Below are positions 14,464 to 22,739 of a stretch of DNA of 64,000 nucleotides, piece by piece; position 1 is the stretch's first letter, and every line of letters begins with the position of its first letter. The notes under the pieces are model-generated. The model was not told the DNA's origin. It was given only the letters and a program-made list of their open reading frames with translations, and searched no databases. A program made the position numbers and the translations under genes. The stretch is taken from NCBI RefSeq assembly GCF_003058225.1, contig NZ_QBUG01000007.1:98955-162954 (forward strand), given 5' to 3'. The DNA comes from Promicromonospora sp. AC04 (GTDB lineage Bacteria; Actinomycetota; Actinomycetes; Actinomycetales; Cellulomonadaceae).

Positions 14464-14675
14464 GTAATGAGCCTCCCCGTGCCCTTGCTCTGCCCTCGTT
14501 GCACTGCGCCTGACCACGCCTCGTGTGCTGCTGGGAGCGTTCGCCCCATGGCCATCGTAGGCGGATCGGGGGTGTGGTCCTGACCACTCCCGGACCGTGA
14601 GACGACGCCCCGTCAGATCCCTCGCCGGGAGTCGTACGAATGCTCCCTGGAGATCACCTGATCAGAGCCACGGCG

Positions 14676-15092
14676 TCAGATCCACGGCGTCAGATAAGGC
14701 TGCAGGCCAGGGAGGTTTCGCGCCACGAAGAACACGATCGCGACGCCGAGCGTGACCCACCCTGCGGCGCTCGACAGGCCCCGGAACGGCCGGCCGCGCG
14801 CGGCGGCCACCAGCCAGGTCAGCCACAGGACCACGACCACCGGGGCGGTGACCGTCCAGAGCGCGTTGGCCGACCAGGCGCCCGCCAGGTCGAGGTGCGC
14901 CAGGTCGTGCGTCGCCCGCAGCCCCCCGCACAGCGGGCAGGCCAGGCCCGTCAGCTCCAGCAGCGGGCAGAACCCGTAGGAGCCGCGCACGTGCGGGTCC
15001 CGGAGCGCGACCAGGAGCGTCGCCACCCCGACCGCCGCGCCCGCCAGCAGCGGCGCCCGCAGCGCGGGCCTCACGGCGGGCCGGGCGGCCAT
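14676..15092 (-). CDS. DUF2752 membrane protein
   Basis: 138 residues. A small membrane protein with three or four hydrophobic spans and the DUF2752 core: YGFCPLLELTGLACPLCGGL, with the CPxCG-like cysteines and an aromatic run. DUF2752 has no assigned biochemical role. It starts 1 nt after the stop of the DUF4190 gene (TGAGATG), so the two are probably co-translated. A start at 15110 with a 17-bp overlap is also possible. The position inside the trp block is shared with other actinobacteria, but a link to tryptophan is unproven. Confidence 0.8.
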   Translation of the reverse strand: MAARPAVRPALRAPLLAGAAVGVATLLVALRDPHVRGSYGFCPLLELTGLACPLCGGLRATHDLAHLDLAGAWSANALWTVTAPVVVVLWLTWLVAAARGRPFRGLSSAAGWVTLGVAIVFFVARNLPGLQPYLTPWI

Positions 15093-15093
15093 C

Positions 15094-15384
15094 TCAGGAA
15101 CCGGCGCCACCGGTCAGGAACCGGACGACGAGGAGCACGATCACGAAGACCAGGATCGCGAGCGAGAGCCAGCCCAGCACGACGCCGGTCAGCGCCATCC
15201 CCTCGTTGTTCGCCTCGCCGGCGCGCACGGCCCTGCGGCCCTGGTTGCCGATGATGATGGCGGGGATGCCGGTGACGATGCCCAGAGCCAGCACGATCGA
15301 CGCGATGCCCAGCACGAGCGACCAGACCCCCAGGCTGTTCCGGGGGTGGGCGGCGGGCGGCGCGGCCATCGCGAGCTCTGTCAT
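15094..15384 (-). CDS. DUF4190 small membrane protein
   Basis: 96 residues with two membrane spans: an N-terminal one in GVWSLVLGIASIVLALGI and a C-terminal one in LSLAILVFVIVLLVVRFL. They are joined by a short loop with IIIGNQGRRAVRAGE, the pattern of DUF4190 proteins. No enzymatic motif is visible. It lies 7 bp from the next gene upstream and 1 bp from DUF2752. Confidence 0.8.
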   Translation of the reverse strand: MTELAMAAPPAAHPRNSLGVWSLVLGIASIVLALGIVTGIPAIIIGNQGRRAVRAGEANNEGMALTGVVLGWLSLAILVFVIVLLVVRFLTGGAGS

Positions 15385-15391
15385 CGCGGGA

Positions 15392-15652
15392 CTACCGCCG
15401 GACCGTCTTCTGGCCGAGGCCCAGGTTGCGCAGCACCAGGCCGACGATCAGCGAGGCACCGACCACCACCAGGCCGACCACGAACATGACCAGCCCCGCC
15501 GACGACCCAGCGGCCAGCACCAGGCCCACCGCGGAGATCAGCGTGCCGAGCGTGATGCCTGCCATCGTCACCCACGCGGCGACCGTGTGGCCGTGGTTGG
15601 TCGGCGGGACGCCCGGCGGGAGGTAGGCGATCTCGGGCTTGTTCTCGGTCAT
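15392..15652 (-). CDS. HGxxPAAW-family small membrane protein
   Basis: 86 residues. After a short hydrophilic start comes PPTNHGHTVAAWVTMAGI, the His-Gly ... AAW motif that defines this actinobacterial family found near trp genes. Two membrane spans follow, then a basic tail. The function is unknown. Neighbours on both sides are also small membrane proteins in the trp block, and the 60-bp gap to the upstream gene allows co-transcription. Confidence 0.8.
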   Translation of the reverse strand: MTENKPEIAYLPPGVPPTNHGHTVAAWVTMAGITLGTLISAVGLVLAAGSSAGLVMFVVGLVVVGASLIVGLVLRNLGLGQKTVRR

Positions 15653-15712
15653 CGCAGGTTGGTGCCTTTCGTGTCGTGCGGTACGCGCTCAGCCTAACCG
15701 GTTCGGGTCGGG

Positions 15713-16387
15713 TCAGCGGCCCGTCGGGTCGTCGCCGCGGGACAGGGCGTCCCAGGCGTCGTGGGGGTCGATCTCGTCGTCGTCCTCGTCGTCGGCGGAC
15801 CCGGCGTCGTCCGACCTGGCGGGCCCCGCGGGCCCGGCGGCCGCGGCCGATCCTGTACCGGCCGCCGTCGTGCCCTCCGCCGTGCCGGCCCCGGGCGCTG
15901 CTTTCTGGTCCGCGCGCTCGTGGCGGCCCGACGTCGCCGCCCAGCCCCGCGCCGCGACGGCGCCCCAGACCGCGACGACGACGGCGAGCACGCCCGTGGC
16001 GACTGCGGCCCACGGCCACGCGGTGAGCACGACGGGCGAGGTCAGCTCGGTGACGCCGCTCGAGGCGGACGCCGCGGCGGTGGCGGCAGGCACGGGGTCG
16101 CCGACGACGACGAGCGTGCTCACCACCACCAGCACACCGGCCGCCGCCGCGACCACGAGCGCCACGTACCGGGCCACGCGCCCGGTCAGCGCGCACGCGA
16201 TCCCGGCGGCCAGGAGCACGAGGGCCCCGGCCCCGACGCCAGGCGCGGCCGAGGTGCCCGCCGCGGCGACCGCCACCTCGGGCTCCAGCGCGGTGGCCAC
16301 CGTGGTGGTCACCCAGGTGGGCGAGCCCGTGCCGAACGTCAGCGCGCCCAGCACGAGCAGCGCGAGGACCGTGCGGGTGCGGGTCAC
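15713..16387 (-). CDS. Trp biosynthesis-associated membrane protein (TIGR02234 family)
   Basis: 224 residues. Four hydrophobic spans are visible, the first in TVLALLVLGALTFGTGSPTW with the family's conserved GxxTW-like end, then spans near residues 45-65, 70-90 and 120-140. A long Ala/Gly-rich and finally acidic tail (DDEDDDEIDPHDAWDALSRG) ends the protein. I chose GTG 16387 because it overlaps the trpE stop as GTGA. The family occurs just after trpE in many actinobacteria; its role is not known and tryptophan transport is only a guess. Confidence 0.82.
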   Translation of the reverse strand: MTRTRTVLALLVLGALTFGTGSPTWVTTTVATALEPEVAVAAAGTSAAPGVGAGALVLLAAGIACALTGRVARYVALVVAAAAGVLVVVSTLVVVGDPVPAATAAASASSGVTELTSPVVLTAWPWAAVATGVLAVVVAVWGAVAARGWAATSGRHERADQKAAPGAGTAEGTTAAGTGSAAAAGPAGPARSDDAGSADDEDDDEIDPHDAWDALSRGDDPTGR

Positions 16388-18003
16388 TTGCCGCTCCCCG
16401 TCGTCCCGAGCGGCGCCGCCCGCAGCGGAGCCAGGCGCGACGCGAGCTGGATGGCCCGTACCGCGGCCGCTGCCTTGTTGCGCGACTCCGCGTACTCCAG
16501 GGCGGGCACCGAGTCGGCAACGATGCCGCCGCCCGCCTGGACGCTCGCGCGGCCGTCGGCGATGTACGCGGTGCGGATGGCGATGGCCATGTCCATGTTG
16601 CCGCCGAAGTCGAAGTACCCGCACACCCCGCCGTAGATGCCGCGGGAGGCTGGCTCCAGCTCGTCGATCAGGGCGATCGCCCGGGGTTTGGGCGCGCCCG
16701 ACAGGGTTCCGGCCGGGAACGTCGCCTTCAGTGCGTCCAGGGCGCTGTAGCCGGCGCGCAGGCGGCCCACCACGGTGGAGCACATGTGCATGATGTGGCT
16801 GAACCGGCGCACCTTCATGAACTCGACCACCTCGACGCTGGTGGGCTCGCAGACCTTGACCATGTCGTTTCGGGACAGGTCGACGAGCATGATGTGCTCG
16901 GCCCGCTCCTTGGGGTCGGCCAGGAGCTCCTCGCCCAGCTCGGCGTCCTCCTCCGGGTGCGCGCCGCGCGGCCGGGACCCGGCGATCGGGTAGGTGGTGA
17001 CGTGGCCGTCGTCCACCTTCACCAGGGTCTCCGGGCTGGAGCCGACCACCGCGAACTCGGCGCCGTCCGGCTTGGCGAGGTGGAAGTAGTACATGTACGG
17101 GCTCGGGTTGATGGTCCGCAGCGCCCGGTACACGTCCAGCGGGTCTGCCGCGCAGTCCAGGTCCAGGCGCTGGGAGAGCACCACCTGGAACACCTCGCCG
17201 TCGCGGATCGCCTCCTTGCCCGCGAGCACCGCGTCCTCGAACTCCTGGCGGGTGGACCGGAACTCGAGCTGCGGCTCGGGCGCGTCCTCGACGAGGACGG
17301 ACGTGACGCGCGGCGCGCCCTCCGCGAGCCGAGCGGCCATGGCGTCGAGCCGGGCGACGGCGTCCGCATAGGCCTCGTCGACGCGCTCGTTCGTCGCGTC
17401 GGCGTTGATCGCGTTGGCGACCAGCCACACGGTGCCCTCGCGGTGGTCCACCACCGCGAGGTCGGTGGCGAGGCACAGGGCGAGCTCGGGCGCGCCGGTC
17501 TCGTCCGGGGCGGTCGCCGGGAGCGTGGGCTCCCAGTGGCGCACGATGTCCCAGCCCAGCACGCCGGCCAGGCCCCCGGTCAGCGGCGGCAGGTTCGCCA
17601 CGCCGGGCGTCCGGAGCGCGGTGAGCGCCGCCTCGACCACGTCGACGACGTCGCCCTGCGTCGGGATGCCGACCGGCACGTCGCCGGTCCACACGGCCTG
17701 GCCGCCGTCGCTGGTCAGGGTCGCGCGGGACGCGACGCCGACGAACGACCAGCGCGCCCAGACGCCGGACTCCGCCGACTCCAGGATGAACGTCCCGGGC
17801 TTGCCCTGGGCCAGGGTCCGGTAGAGGCCGACGGGTGTGGCGTCGTCGGCCAGGAGGGGGCGGACGACCGGGATCACGCGGCGGTCGGCGGCCATCTCCC
17901 GGAACTCCGGCAGGCTCGGCCAGGTGCGACCCCAGGGCAGGTCGGCGGGTGCGGTCGCCGTGCGAGCCTCGTGGGTGCCGGGCTGGCTGTCGAGCTGGGT
18001 CAC
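16384..18003 (-). CDS. trpE: Anthranilate synthase component I
   Basis: 539 residues. Converts chorismate to anthranilate, the first step to tryptophan. The feedback-inhibition element is visible as FILESAESG (an LExS motif). The chorismate-binding C-terminal domain has [14 protein letters not shown] and SPYMYYFH segments, then [20 protein letters not shown] and [15 protein letters not shown] 18003 overlaps the hisI stop as GTGA, so translation is coupled to histidine synthesis. No trp leader peptide with tryptophan codons or attenuator is possible directly upstream because hisI occupies that space. No trpG (glutamine amidotransferase) gene is seen in the window. Confidence 0.96.
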   Translation of the reverse strand: MTQLDSQPGTHEARTATAPADLPWGRTWPSLPEFREMAADRRVIPVVRPLLADDATPVGLYRTLAQGKPGTFILESAESGVWARWSFVGVASRATLTSDGGQAVWTGDVPVGIPTQGDVVDVVEAALTALRTPGVANLPPLTGGLAGVLGWDIVRHWEPTLPATAPDETGAPELALCLATDLAVVDHREGTVWLVANAINADATNERVDEAYADAVARLDAMAARLAEGAPRVTSVLVEDAPEPQLEFRSTRQEFEDAVLAGKEAIRDGEVFQVVLSQRLDLDCAADPLDVYRALRTINPSPYMYYFHLAKPDGAEFAVVGSSPETLVKVDDGHVTTYPIAGSRPRGAHPEEDAELGEELLADPKERAEHIMLVDLSRNDMVKVCEPTSVEVVEFMKVRRFSHIMHMCSTVVGRLRAGYSALDALKATFPAGTLSGAPKPRAIALIDELEPASRGIYGGVCGYFDFGGNMDMAIAIRTAYIADGRASVQAGGGIVADSVPALEYAESRNKAAAAVRAIQLASRLAPLRAAPLGTTGSGK

Positions 18004-18503
18004 CGGTTCTCCTCGTTCTGCTGGTTGCCGTGCTCGTTGCGGTCCTGCTGGGCGCGGTCCTGCCCGGCGCGGTCCTGCTGGGCGCGGTCCTGCTGGGCGC
18101 GGTCCGGCCCGGCGCTGTCCGGCCCGGCGCCATCCTGCTGGGCGCGGTCTCCGACCACCGCGCCCAGGTCGCCCCCGGCCTCGAAGCACGTGCGTGTGCC
18201 GGTGTGGCACGCGGCGCCGACCTGGTCCACCTGGACCAGCAGGGCGTCGCCGTCGCAGTCGATGCTCGCGGCCTTGACGTACTGGGCGTGCCCGGACGTG
18301 TCGCCCTTGCGCCAGTACTCCTTGCGGCTGCGGGACCAGAACGTCACGCGCCCCTCGGTAAGGGTGCGGCGCAGGGCCTCGTCGTCCATCCAGCCGACCA
18401 TGAGCACCTCGCCCGTGTCGTGCTGCTGCACGACGGCGGCCACCAGGCCGGCGTCGTCCCGCTTGAGTCGGGCAGAGATCGTGGGATCGAGAACTTCGGG
18501 CAC
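18000..18503 (-). CDS. hisI: Phosphoribosyl-AMP cyclohydrolase with tandem-repeat tail
   Basis: 167 residues. Opens the adenine ring of phosphoribosyl-AMP in histidine synthesis. Metal- and substrate-binding motifs are present: [36 protein letters not shown], and [10 protein letters not shown] prefer GTG 18503 (AGGA 7 nt upstream, family-like [16 protein letters not shown]); GTG 18524 is possible. After the usual end of the domain the protein continues with seven D-R-A-Q-Q-type pentapeptides and a hydrophilic Gln/Asn-rich end, an extension of about 50 residues that HisI does not need. Downstream it overlaps trpE. Confidence 0.92.
   Translation of the reverse strand: MPEVLDPTISARLKRDDAGLVAAVVQQHDTGEVLMVGWMDDEALRRTLTEGRVTFWSRSRKEYWRKGDTSGHAQYVKAASIDCDGDALLVQVDQVGAACHTGTRTCFEAGGDLGAVVGDRAQQDGAGPDSAGPDRAQQDRAQQDRAGQDRAQQDRNEHGNQQNEENR
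18046..18150 (-). repeat. Seven tandem 15-bp units inside the hisI 3' end
   Basis: Seven head-to-tail 15-bp copies can be counted, with plus-strand consensus TGCTGGGCGCGGTCC. Units 1, 3 and 4 are identical and unit 7 differs only at its last base; unit 2 differs at two positions, and units 5 and 6 diverge more. They keep the hisI frame and encode DRAQQ-like pentapeptides. Confidence 0.9.
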
Positions 18504-18620
18504 CTGAGAATCCTGCCACGTCACGGGCCGACGGCGATGTGACGTCCGCCGCCGACCCGCAGATTCCCCGCCCATCCCCCCGCCGAACCACAGCTGGGCG
18601 ACCACCACGTCCCGGCCGGG

Positions 18621-20606
18621 CTAGCGGGTCTGGGCTACCCAGCTTGCGTGCATCTGGGCGTAGATGCCGTCCGCCGCCGCCAGCTCCGCGTGCGGGCCGA
18701 CCTCGGCCACGTGGCCCTGGTCCACCACGACCACGAGGTCGGATGCCTCCGCGGTCGAGAGCCGGTGCGCGATGGTGATCGTGGACCGGCCGGCCGTCAG
18801 GGAGTCCAGTGCCCGCGCGATGCGGACCTCGGTCGCGGGGTCCACCGCCGACGTCGCCTCGTCGAGCACCAGCAGGTCCGGCTGGGCGAGGTAGGCGCGC
18901 GCGATCGCGACGAGCTGCCGCTCCCCCGCAGACAGTGCCTCGCCCCGCTGGCCCACTGCCGTCTCGAGCCCGTCGGGCAGGTCGGCCACCCAGTCGGACA
19001 GGCCGAGCTCGGCGAACGCCTGCTCGACCGCCGCCCGCTCGGCACCCGCCTGCTCACCACCCGACGGCTCAACCGCCAACCGCTCGCCACCCGACGGCTC
19101 GGTACCCGACGGCTCGGCATCCGACGACTCAGTCCTGGACGCCTGCCCCTCGCCGACATCCCGAGCGGGCGAAGATCCCGCACCCACCGGCACGGGGAGC
19201 GGAGCACGGAGACCGTACGCCGCGTTCTCCAGCACGGTGCCGTCGAAGAGGAAGCCCTCCTGCGGCACCAGCACCACGCGCTCGCGCAGCGAGGCGAACG
19301 CCAGGTCCCGCAGGTTCACGCCGTCCAGCTCCACGGCCCCCGCCGTCGGGTCCATGAGGCGCGTGACCAGCTTGGCGATGGTCGTCTTGCCGGAGCCGGT
19401 CTGCCCCACCACCGCCACCTTGGTGCGCGGCGGCAGGTCCAGGGTCACGCCGTGCAGCACCTCGGGCCCGTTCGGGTAGGAGAACCGGACGTCGCGCAGG
19501 GTCACGTGCGCCGGGCCGCGCTGCTGCGTCACCGCCCCGGGCTTCTCGGCCACCTGCACCGGAGTGTCGATGACGGCGATCACGCGCCGCCAGCCGGCCA
19601 CGGCGTTCTGCAGCTCGTTGAGGATCTCGGTCGCCATCTGCACCGGCCCGGTGAACAGCTGCACCAGGAACAGGAACGCCACGAGCTGGCCTGCCGTCAG
19701 GCCGCCGCCCACGCCGAGCAGCGTTCCCACGACGACCACGACGGCCAGCACCAGGTTGGAGATCAGCACGCCGGACGAGAACGTCCCCGCGACCAGGACC
19801 TGCGACCGGGCCTGCGCGCTCCGGGCGTCCTCAATGGCCCCGTCGATGCGCCGCCCCGTGCGCTCGGCGACGCCGTACGCGCGCACCGTCTCGGCCCCCA
19901 CCACGGACTCGGAGATGGCGCCGAGCATCGCCCCGACGCGCTCACGCACCAGGGTGTAGGCGCGGTTCACGTACTTCTGCCCGTACCGGATCACGAGGAA
20001 CATCGGCACGAAGCTGATCCACACCACGGCCGTCAGGATCGGCGAGTAGACGAGCATCAGGCCGGTCGCCACGAGTATCTGCAGCGCGCTGACGAGCAGC
20101 ATGATGCCGCCCCACTGCACGAACAGGGACACCGTGTCGACGTCGTTGGTCACGCGCGAGACCAGGGCGCCGCGGCGCTCGGTGTTCTGCGTGAGTGTCG
20201 AGAGGTTGTGCACGTGCCGGAACGCCTTGGTCCGCAGCGTCGCCAGCCCGGCCTCGGCCGAGCGGAACAGCCGCACGTTCACCAGCGCGGCGCAGAGCGC
20301 GGCCAGGACGAGCGCCCCCGTCGCCAGGGACGCCAGGAGCGCCACCCGCCCGAGGTCGGGCCCGGCGTCGGCCAGGATGCCGACGTCGATGGTCTGCTGC
20401 ACGGCGAGCGGGACCACCACCCGGCCGGCGGCCGCGAGCAGCGCCAGGCCGAGCGTGATCCACATCCCCCGCGTGATCTCGGGGCTGATCTCGATCCCGC
20501 GACGCAGCGTCGCGAACACGCCCAGGCTGCTGGTCGACTCGATGCGGGCGCCGTCGGCGTCGAGCAGGTCCTCGGGCACCTCTGCCTCGTCCGTCACCGC
20601 GGTCAT
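18621..20606 (-). CDS. ABC exporter, second half-transporter (consensus Walker B)
   Basis: 661 residues: a six-span transmembrane domain (about residues 45-340) then a nucleotide-binding domain. Walker A is VVGQTGSGKTT, the Q-loop region VVLVPQEGFLFDG, and Walker B LLVLDEATSAVD with the catalytic Glu, followed by the H-loop ITIAHRLSTAE. The signature is LSAGE instead of LSGGQ. An insertion of roughly 50 residues rich in EPSG pentads lies between the Q-loop and the signature. The ATG overlaps the stop of the other half-transporter (ATGA). Together they fit the heterodimeric multidrug/lipid exporter type (TM287/288, LmrCD). The substrate cannot be read from sequence. Confidence 0.9.
   Translation of the reverse strand: MTAVTDEAEVPEDLLDADGARIESTSSLGVFATLRRGIEISPEITRGMWITLGLALLAAAGRVVVPLAVQQTIDVGILADAGPDLGRVALLASLATGALVLAALCAALVNVRLFRSAEAGLATLRTKAFRHVHNLSTLTQNTERRGALVSRVTNDVDTVSLFVQWGGIMLLVSALQILVATGLMLVYSPILTAVVWISFVPMFLVIRYGQKYVNRAYTLVRERVGAMLGAISESVVGAETVRAYGVAERTGRRIDGAIEDARSAQARSQVLVAGTFSSGVLISNLVLAVVVVVGTLLGVGGGLTAGQLVAFLFLVQLFTGPVQMATEILNELQNAVAGWRRVIAVIDTPVQVAEKPGAVTQQRGPAHVTLRDVRFSYPNGPEVLHGVTLDLPPRTKVAVVGQTGSGKTTIAKLVTRLMDPTAGAVELDGVNLRDLAFASLRERVVLVPQEGFLFDGTVLENAAYGLRAPLPVPVGAGSSPARDVGEGQASRTESSDAEPSGTEPSGGERLAVEPSGGEQAGAERAAVEQAFAELGLSDWVADLPDGLETAVGQRGEALSAGERQLVAIARAYLAQPDLLVLDEATSAVDPATEVRIARALDSLTAGRSTITIAHRLSTAEASDLVVVVDQGHVAEVGPHAELAAADGIYAQMHASWVAQTR
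19030..19150 (-). repeat. 15-bp-period repeat insertion in the ABC nucleotide-binding domain
   Basis: Imperfect copies of ACCCGACGGCTCGG(T/C) on the plus strand recur with 15-bp spacing. They encode AEPSG, TEPSG, VEPSG-like pentads within the ATPase domain, a surface insertion not found in typical exporters. Confidence 0.7.
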
Positions 20607-22558
20607 CGGGCCACCTCTTCCAGCTCGTCCAGCTCGTCGTCCAGCGCACCGGCAGCGGCCTCGTCGGCCCGTTCCTTCTCCCGGCGCTCGGTCTCGACCT
20701 CGTAGGCCGTGGCGAGCGCGCGGTAGCCGGGGTCGCGCGCCATGAGCTCGTCGTGCGTCCCGGTGTCGGCCACACGGCCGCCCTCGACGTGGATGACGCG
20801 GTCCGCGAGCGCCACCGACGACATGCGGTAGGCGACCATGAGCACGGTGGTGCCGGGCCGGGGGTCGGTGTCGGGCTCGGCGCCCGCGCCGTCGTCGGCC
20901 CGGTCGGCCAGGCCGCGCAGGATCTCCTGCTCGACGCGGGGGTCGACGGCGCTGGTCGCGTCGTCGAGCACGAGCAGGCGCGGGGCGCGCACGAGGGCGC
21001 GCGCGATGGCGAGGCGCTGCCGCTGCCCGCCGGAGAGGTTGGCGCCGCGCTCGCCCAGGGGCGCGTCGAGCCCGCCTGCCAGGTCGCGCACGGTCTCGTC
21101 GAGGCGTGCGAGCCGCAGGGCGTCCCACACCTCGGAGTCGGACGGCGCGCCGGGCGCGCCCGGGTCGGCCAACGTCACGTTGCCGCGCACCGTGTCCTCG
21201 AAGATGAAGGTGGACTGCGTGACCAGCGCGACCTGGGCCGGGATCTCGCCGTCGGCCAGGGTGCGCGCGTCCACGCCGTCGAGCAGGACCTGCCCGCGCG
21301 TCGGGTCGGACAGCCGCGCCAGGAGGCTCACCAGGGTGGTCTTGCCTGCCCCGGTCGTGCCGACGACGGCGACCGTGGCGCCCGGCTCGATCTCGACGTC
21401 CACGCCGTCGAGCAGGGTGATCGAACGGCCGCGTGCCCCGCTGATCGCCGGCAAGTCGACGCCGACGTCCGCCAGACGTACGGACATGCCCGCCTGGCCG
21501 GGGGTCTGCGGCAGGCGGGCGTCGCCGTGGGCGAGGGCGCCGGTCGCGTCGGCGACCTGCGCTATGCGCTCGTAGCCGACCAGGGCGCGCGGCAGCTCGC
21601 CGAGCACCCAGCCGAACGCCTGCACGGGCACCGTCATCATCGTGAGCAGGTAGGCGGCGGTGACGAGGTCGCCCGGGGCGACGTCGCCGGTGGAGATGCG
21701 CCAAGTACCGACGCCGAGCACCAGCAGGGTGCCGATCGACGGCAGGGTCTGGATCACGGGGTCGAACAGCGAGCGGACGATGCCGACGCGCACGTTCGCG
21801 GCGCGCAGCTCCTGGGTGCGTCCGCCGAACCGGCTCTCCTCGCGGTCCTCGGTCCCGAGCGCCTTGACCAGCAGGGCGGCCTCGAAGCTCTCGTGCGCGA
21901 CGTCGGCGACGTCGCCACGCAGCCGCTGCGCCCTGGTCACGGCGGGCGACATGTGGCGCTGGTAGACGGCGTTCACGGCCACCGTGACCGGGATGACGGC
22001 CAGCGCCGCGAGCGTCAGCCAGGGGTCGATCGTCAGGAGCAGCGCCACGGAGACGCCGATCATGACCACGACGCCGAGCGCGAACGGCAGCGGGTTGAAC
22101 ACGCCGGTGGCCGCCTCGGTGTCCGAGGTGGTGTGGTTCAGGAGCTGCCCGGCCGGGTGCCCGCGGTGCCACGAGGCGGGCAGGCGCAGGTACTGGCGGG
22201 TCAGTGCCGTGCGGTGGTCGGCCTGGATCCGGACGACGCCGTAGCCCGCCCAGATCCGGCGGGCGGCGACGGCCAGCGCGAGCGACACGGCGACGGCGGC
22301 GAGCACGAGGCCGCCGAGCCAGACCCGGTCGCGCGCCGCCTCGTCGCCCGCGATCGCCGGGACGACGACGGAGTCCGTGGCCCAGCCGACCGCCCGGCTC
22401 ACGCCGACGGTCAGGGCGCCGAAGAGTCCTGACGCGCCAACGGCCAGGACGTAGATGCCGGGGTGCGAGCGCATGCCGCGCCACATCAGGGCGATCGACC
22501 GGCGTACGCGGGAGCCGGTCAGTGCCATCGGGGTGGATCGCGGGGCATCTGAGGGCAC
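20603..22558 (-). CDS. ABC exporter, first half-transporter (degenerate Walker B)
   Basis: 651 residues from GTG 22558, which has GAGG 7 nt upstream; ATG 22528 is an alternative. A six-span membrane domain is followed by a nucleotide-binding domain with Walker A VVGTTGAGKTT, signature NLSGGQRQRLAIAR and Walker B LLVLDDATSAVD, where Asp replaces the catalytic Glu. The H-loop position reads MVAYRMSS, without the usual His. So this subunit contributes the inactive Walker site while its partner contributes the active one, the usual asymmetry of heterodimeric exporters. The C-terminus is acidic (ELDELEEVAR). A SoxR/MerR-like promoter lies about 90 bp upstream. Confidence 0.9.
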   Translation of the reverse strand: MPSDAPRSTPMALTGSRVRRSIALMWRGMRSHPGIYVLAVGASGLFGALTVGVSRAVGWATDSVVVPAIAGDEAARDRVWLGGLVLAAVAVSLALAVAARRIWAGYGVVRIQADHRTALTRQYLRLPASWHRGHPAGQLLNHTTSDTEAATGVFNPLPFALGVVVMIGVSVALLLTIDPWLTLAALAVIPVTVAVNAVYQRHMSPAVTRAQRLRGDVADVAHESFEAALLVKALGTEDREESRFGGRTQELRAANVRVGIVRSLFDPVIQTLPSIGTLLVLGVGTWRISTGDVAPGDLVTAAYLLTMMTVPVQAFGWVLGELPRALVGYERIAQVADATGALAHGDARLPQTPGQAGMSVRLADVGVDLPAISGARGRSITLLDGVDVEIEPGATVAVVGTTGAGKTTLVSLLARLSDPTRGQVLLDGVDARTLADGEIPAQVALVTQSTFIFEDTVRGNVTLADPGAPGAPSDSEVWDALRLARLDETVRDLAGGLDAPLGERGANLSGGQRQRLAIARALVRAPRLLVLDDATSAVDPRVEQEILRGLADRADDGAGAEPDTDPRPGTTVLMVAYRMSSVALADRVIHVEGGRVADTGTHDELMARDPGYRALATAYEVETERREKERADEAAAGALDDELDELEEVAR

Positions 22559-22644
22559 GGCAAGACCTCGCTTCCTAGGGGGACCACAGAATTTTCTCAC
22601 GGCCCGGGAATCGATTCGACAGATTTTCGCCCTGGGCGTCGACG

Positions 22645-22675
22645 ACGTTAGGACCTCGACTTAAGTTGAGGTCAA
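22645..22675 (-). promoter_or_regulatory. SoxR/MerR-like promoter with palindrome in a 19-bp spacer
   Basis: On the minus strand -35 TTGACC and -10 TAACGT are separated by 19 bp, longer than the usual 17. A 22-bp palindrome (22652-22673), with one mismatched pair between its arms, fills the spacer; its core CCTCAACTTAAGTCGAGG matches the E. coli SoxR box CCTCAAGTTAACTTGAGG at 15 of 18 positions. It drives the ABC exporter pair. No MerR-family gene is in the window. Confidence 0.65.
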
Positions 22676-22684
22676 GGGCAAGGC

Positions 22685-22722
22685 CTCGACGGGCCCGACC
22701 ATCGGTGGTCGGGCCGGTCGAG
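22685..22722 (-). terminator. Hairpin terminator after hisF
   Basis: CTCGACGGGCCCGACC pairs with GGTCGGGCCGGTCGAG, a 16-bp stem with one mismatch and a 6-nt loop, 18 bp past the hisF stop and just upstream of the exporter promoter. Confidence 0.65.
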
Positions 22723-22739
22723 ACCCTGCGGGCCAGACG

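Noticed and set aside
14464..14675. Possible trp attenuator or leader peptide before trpC
   Set aside because: No short ORF with consecutive Trp codons and no pair of competing hairpins followed by a T run was found.
18133..22484. Extended upstream reading of several genes (trpA, trpE, ABC and hisF frames continue far beyond their starts)
   Set aside because: The added parts overlap well-supported neighbours and are Arg/Pro-rich; starts with overlaps or ribosome sites were chosen.
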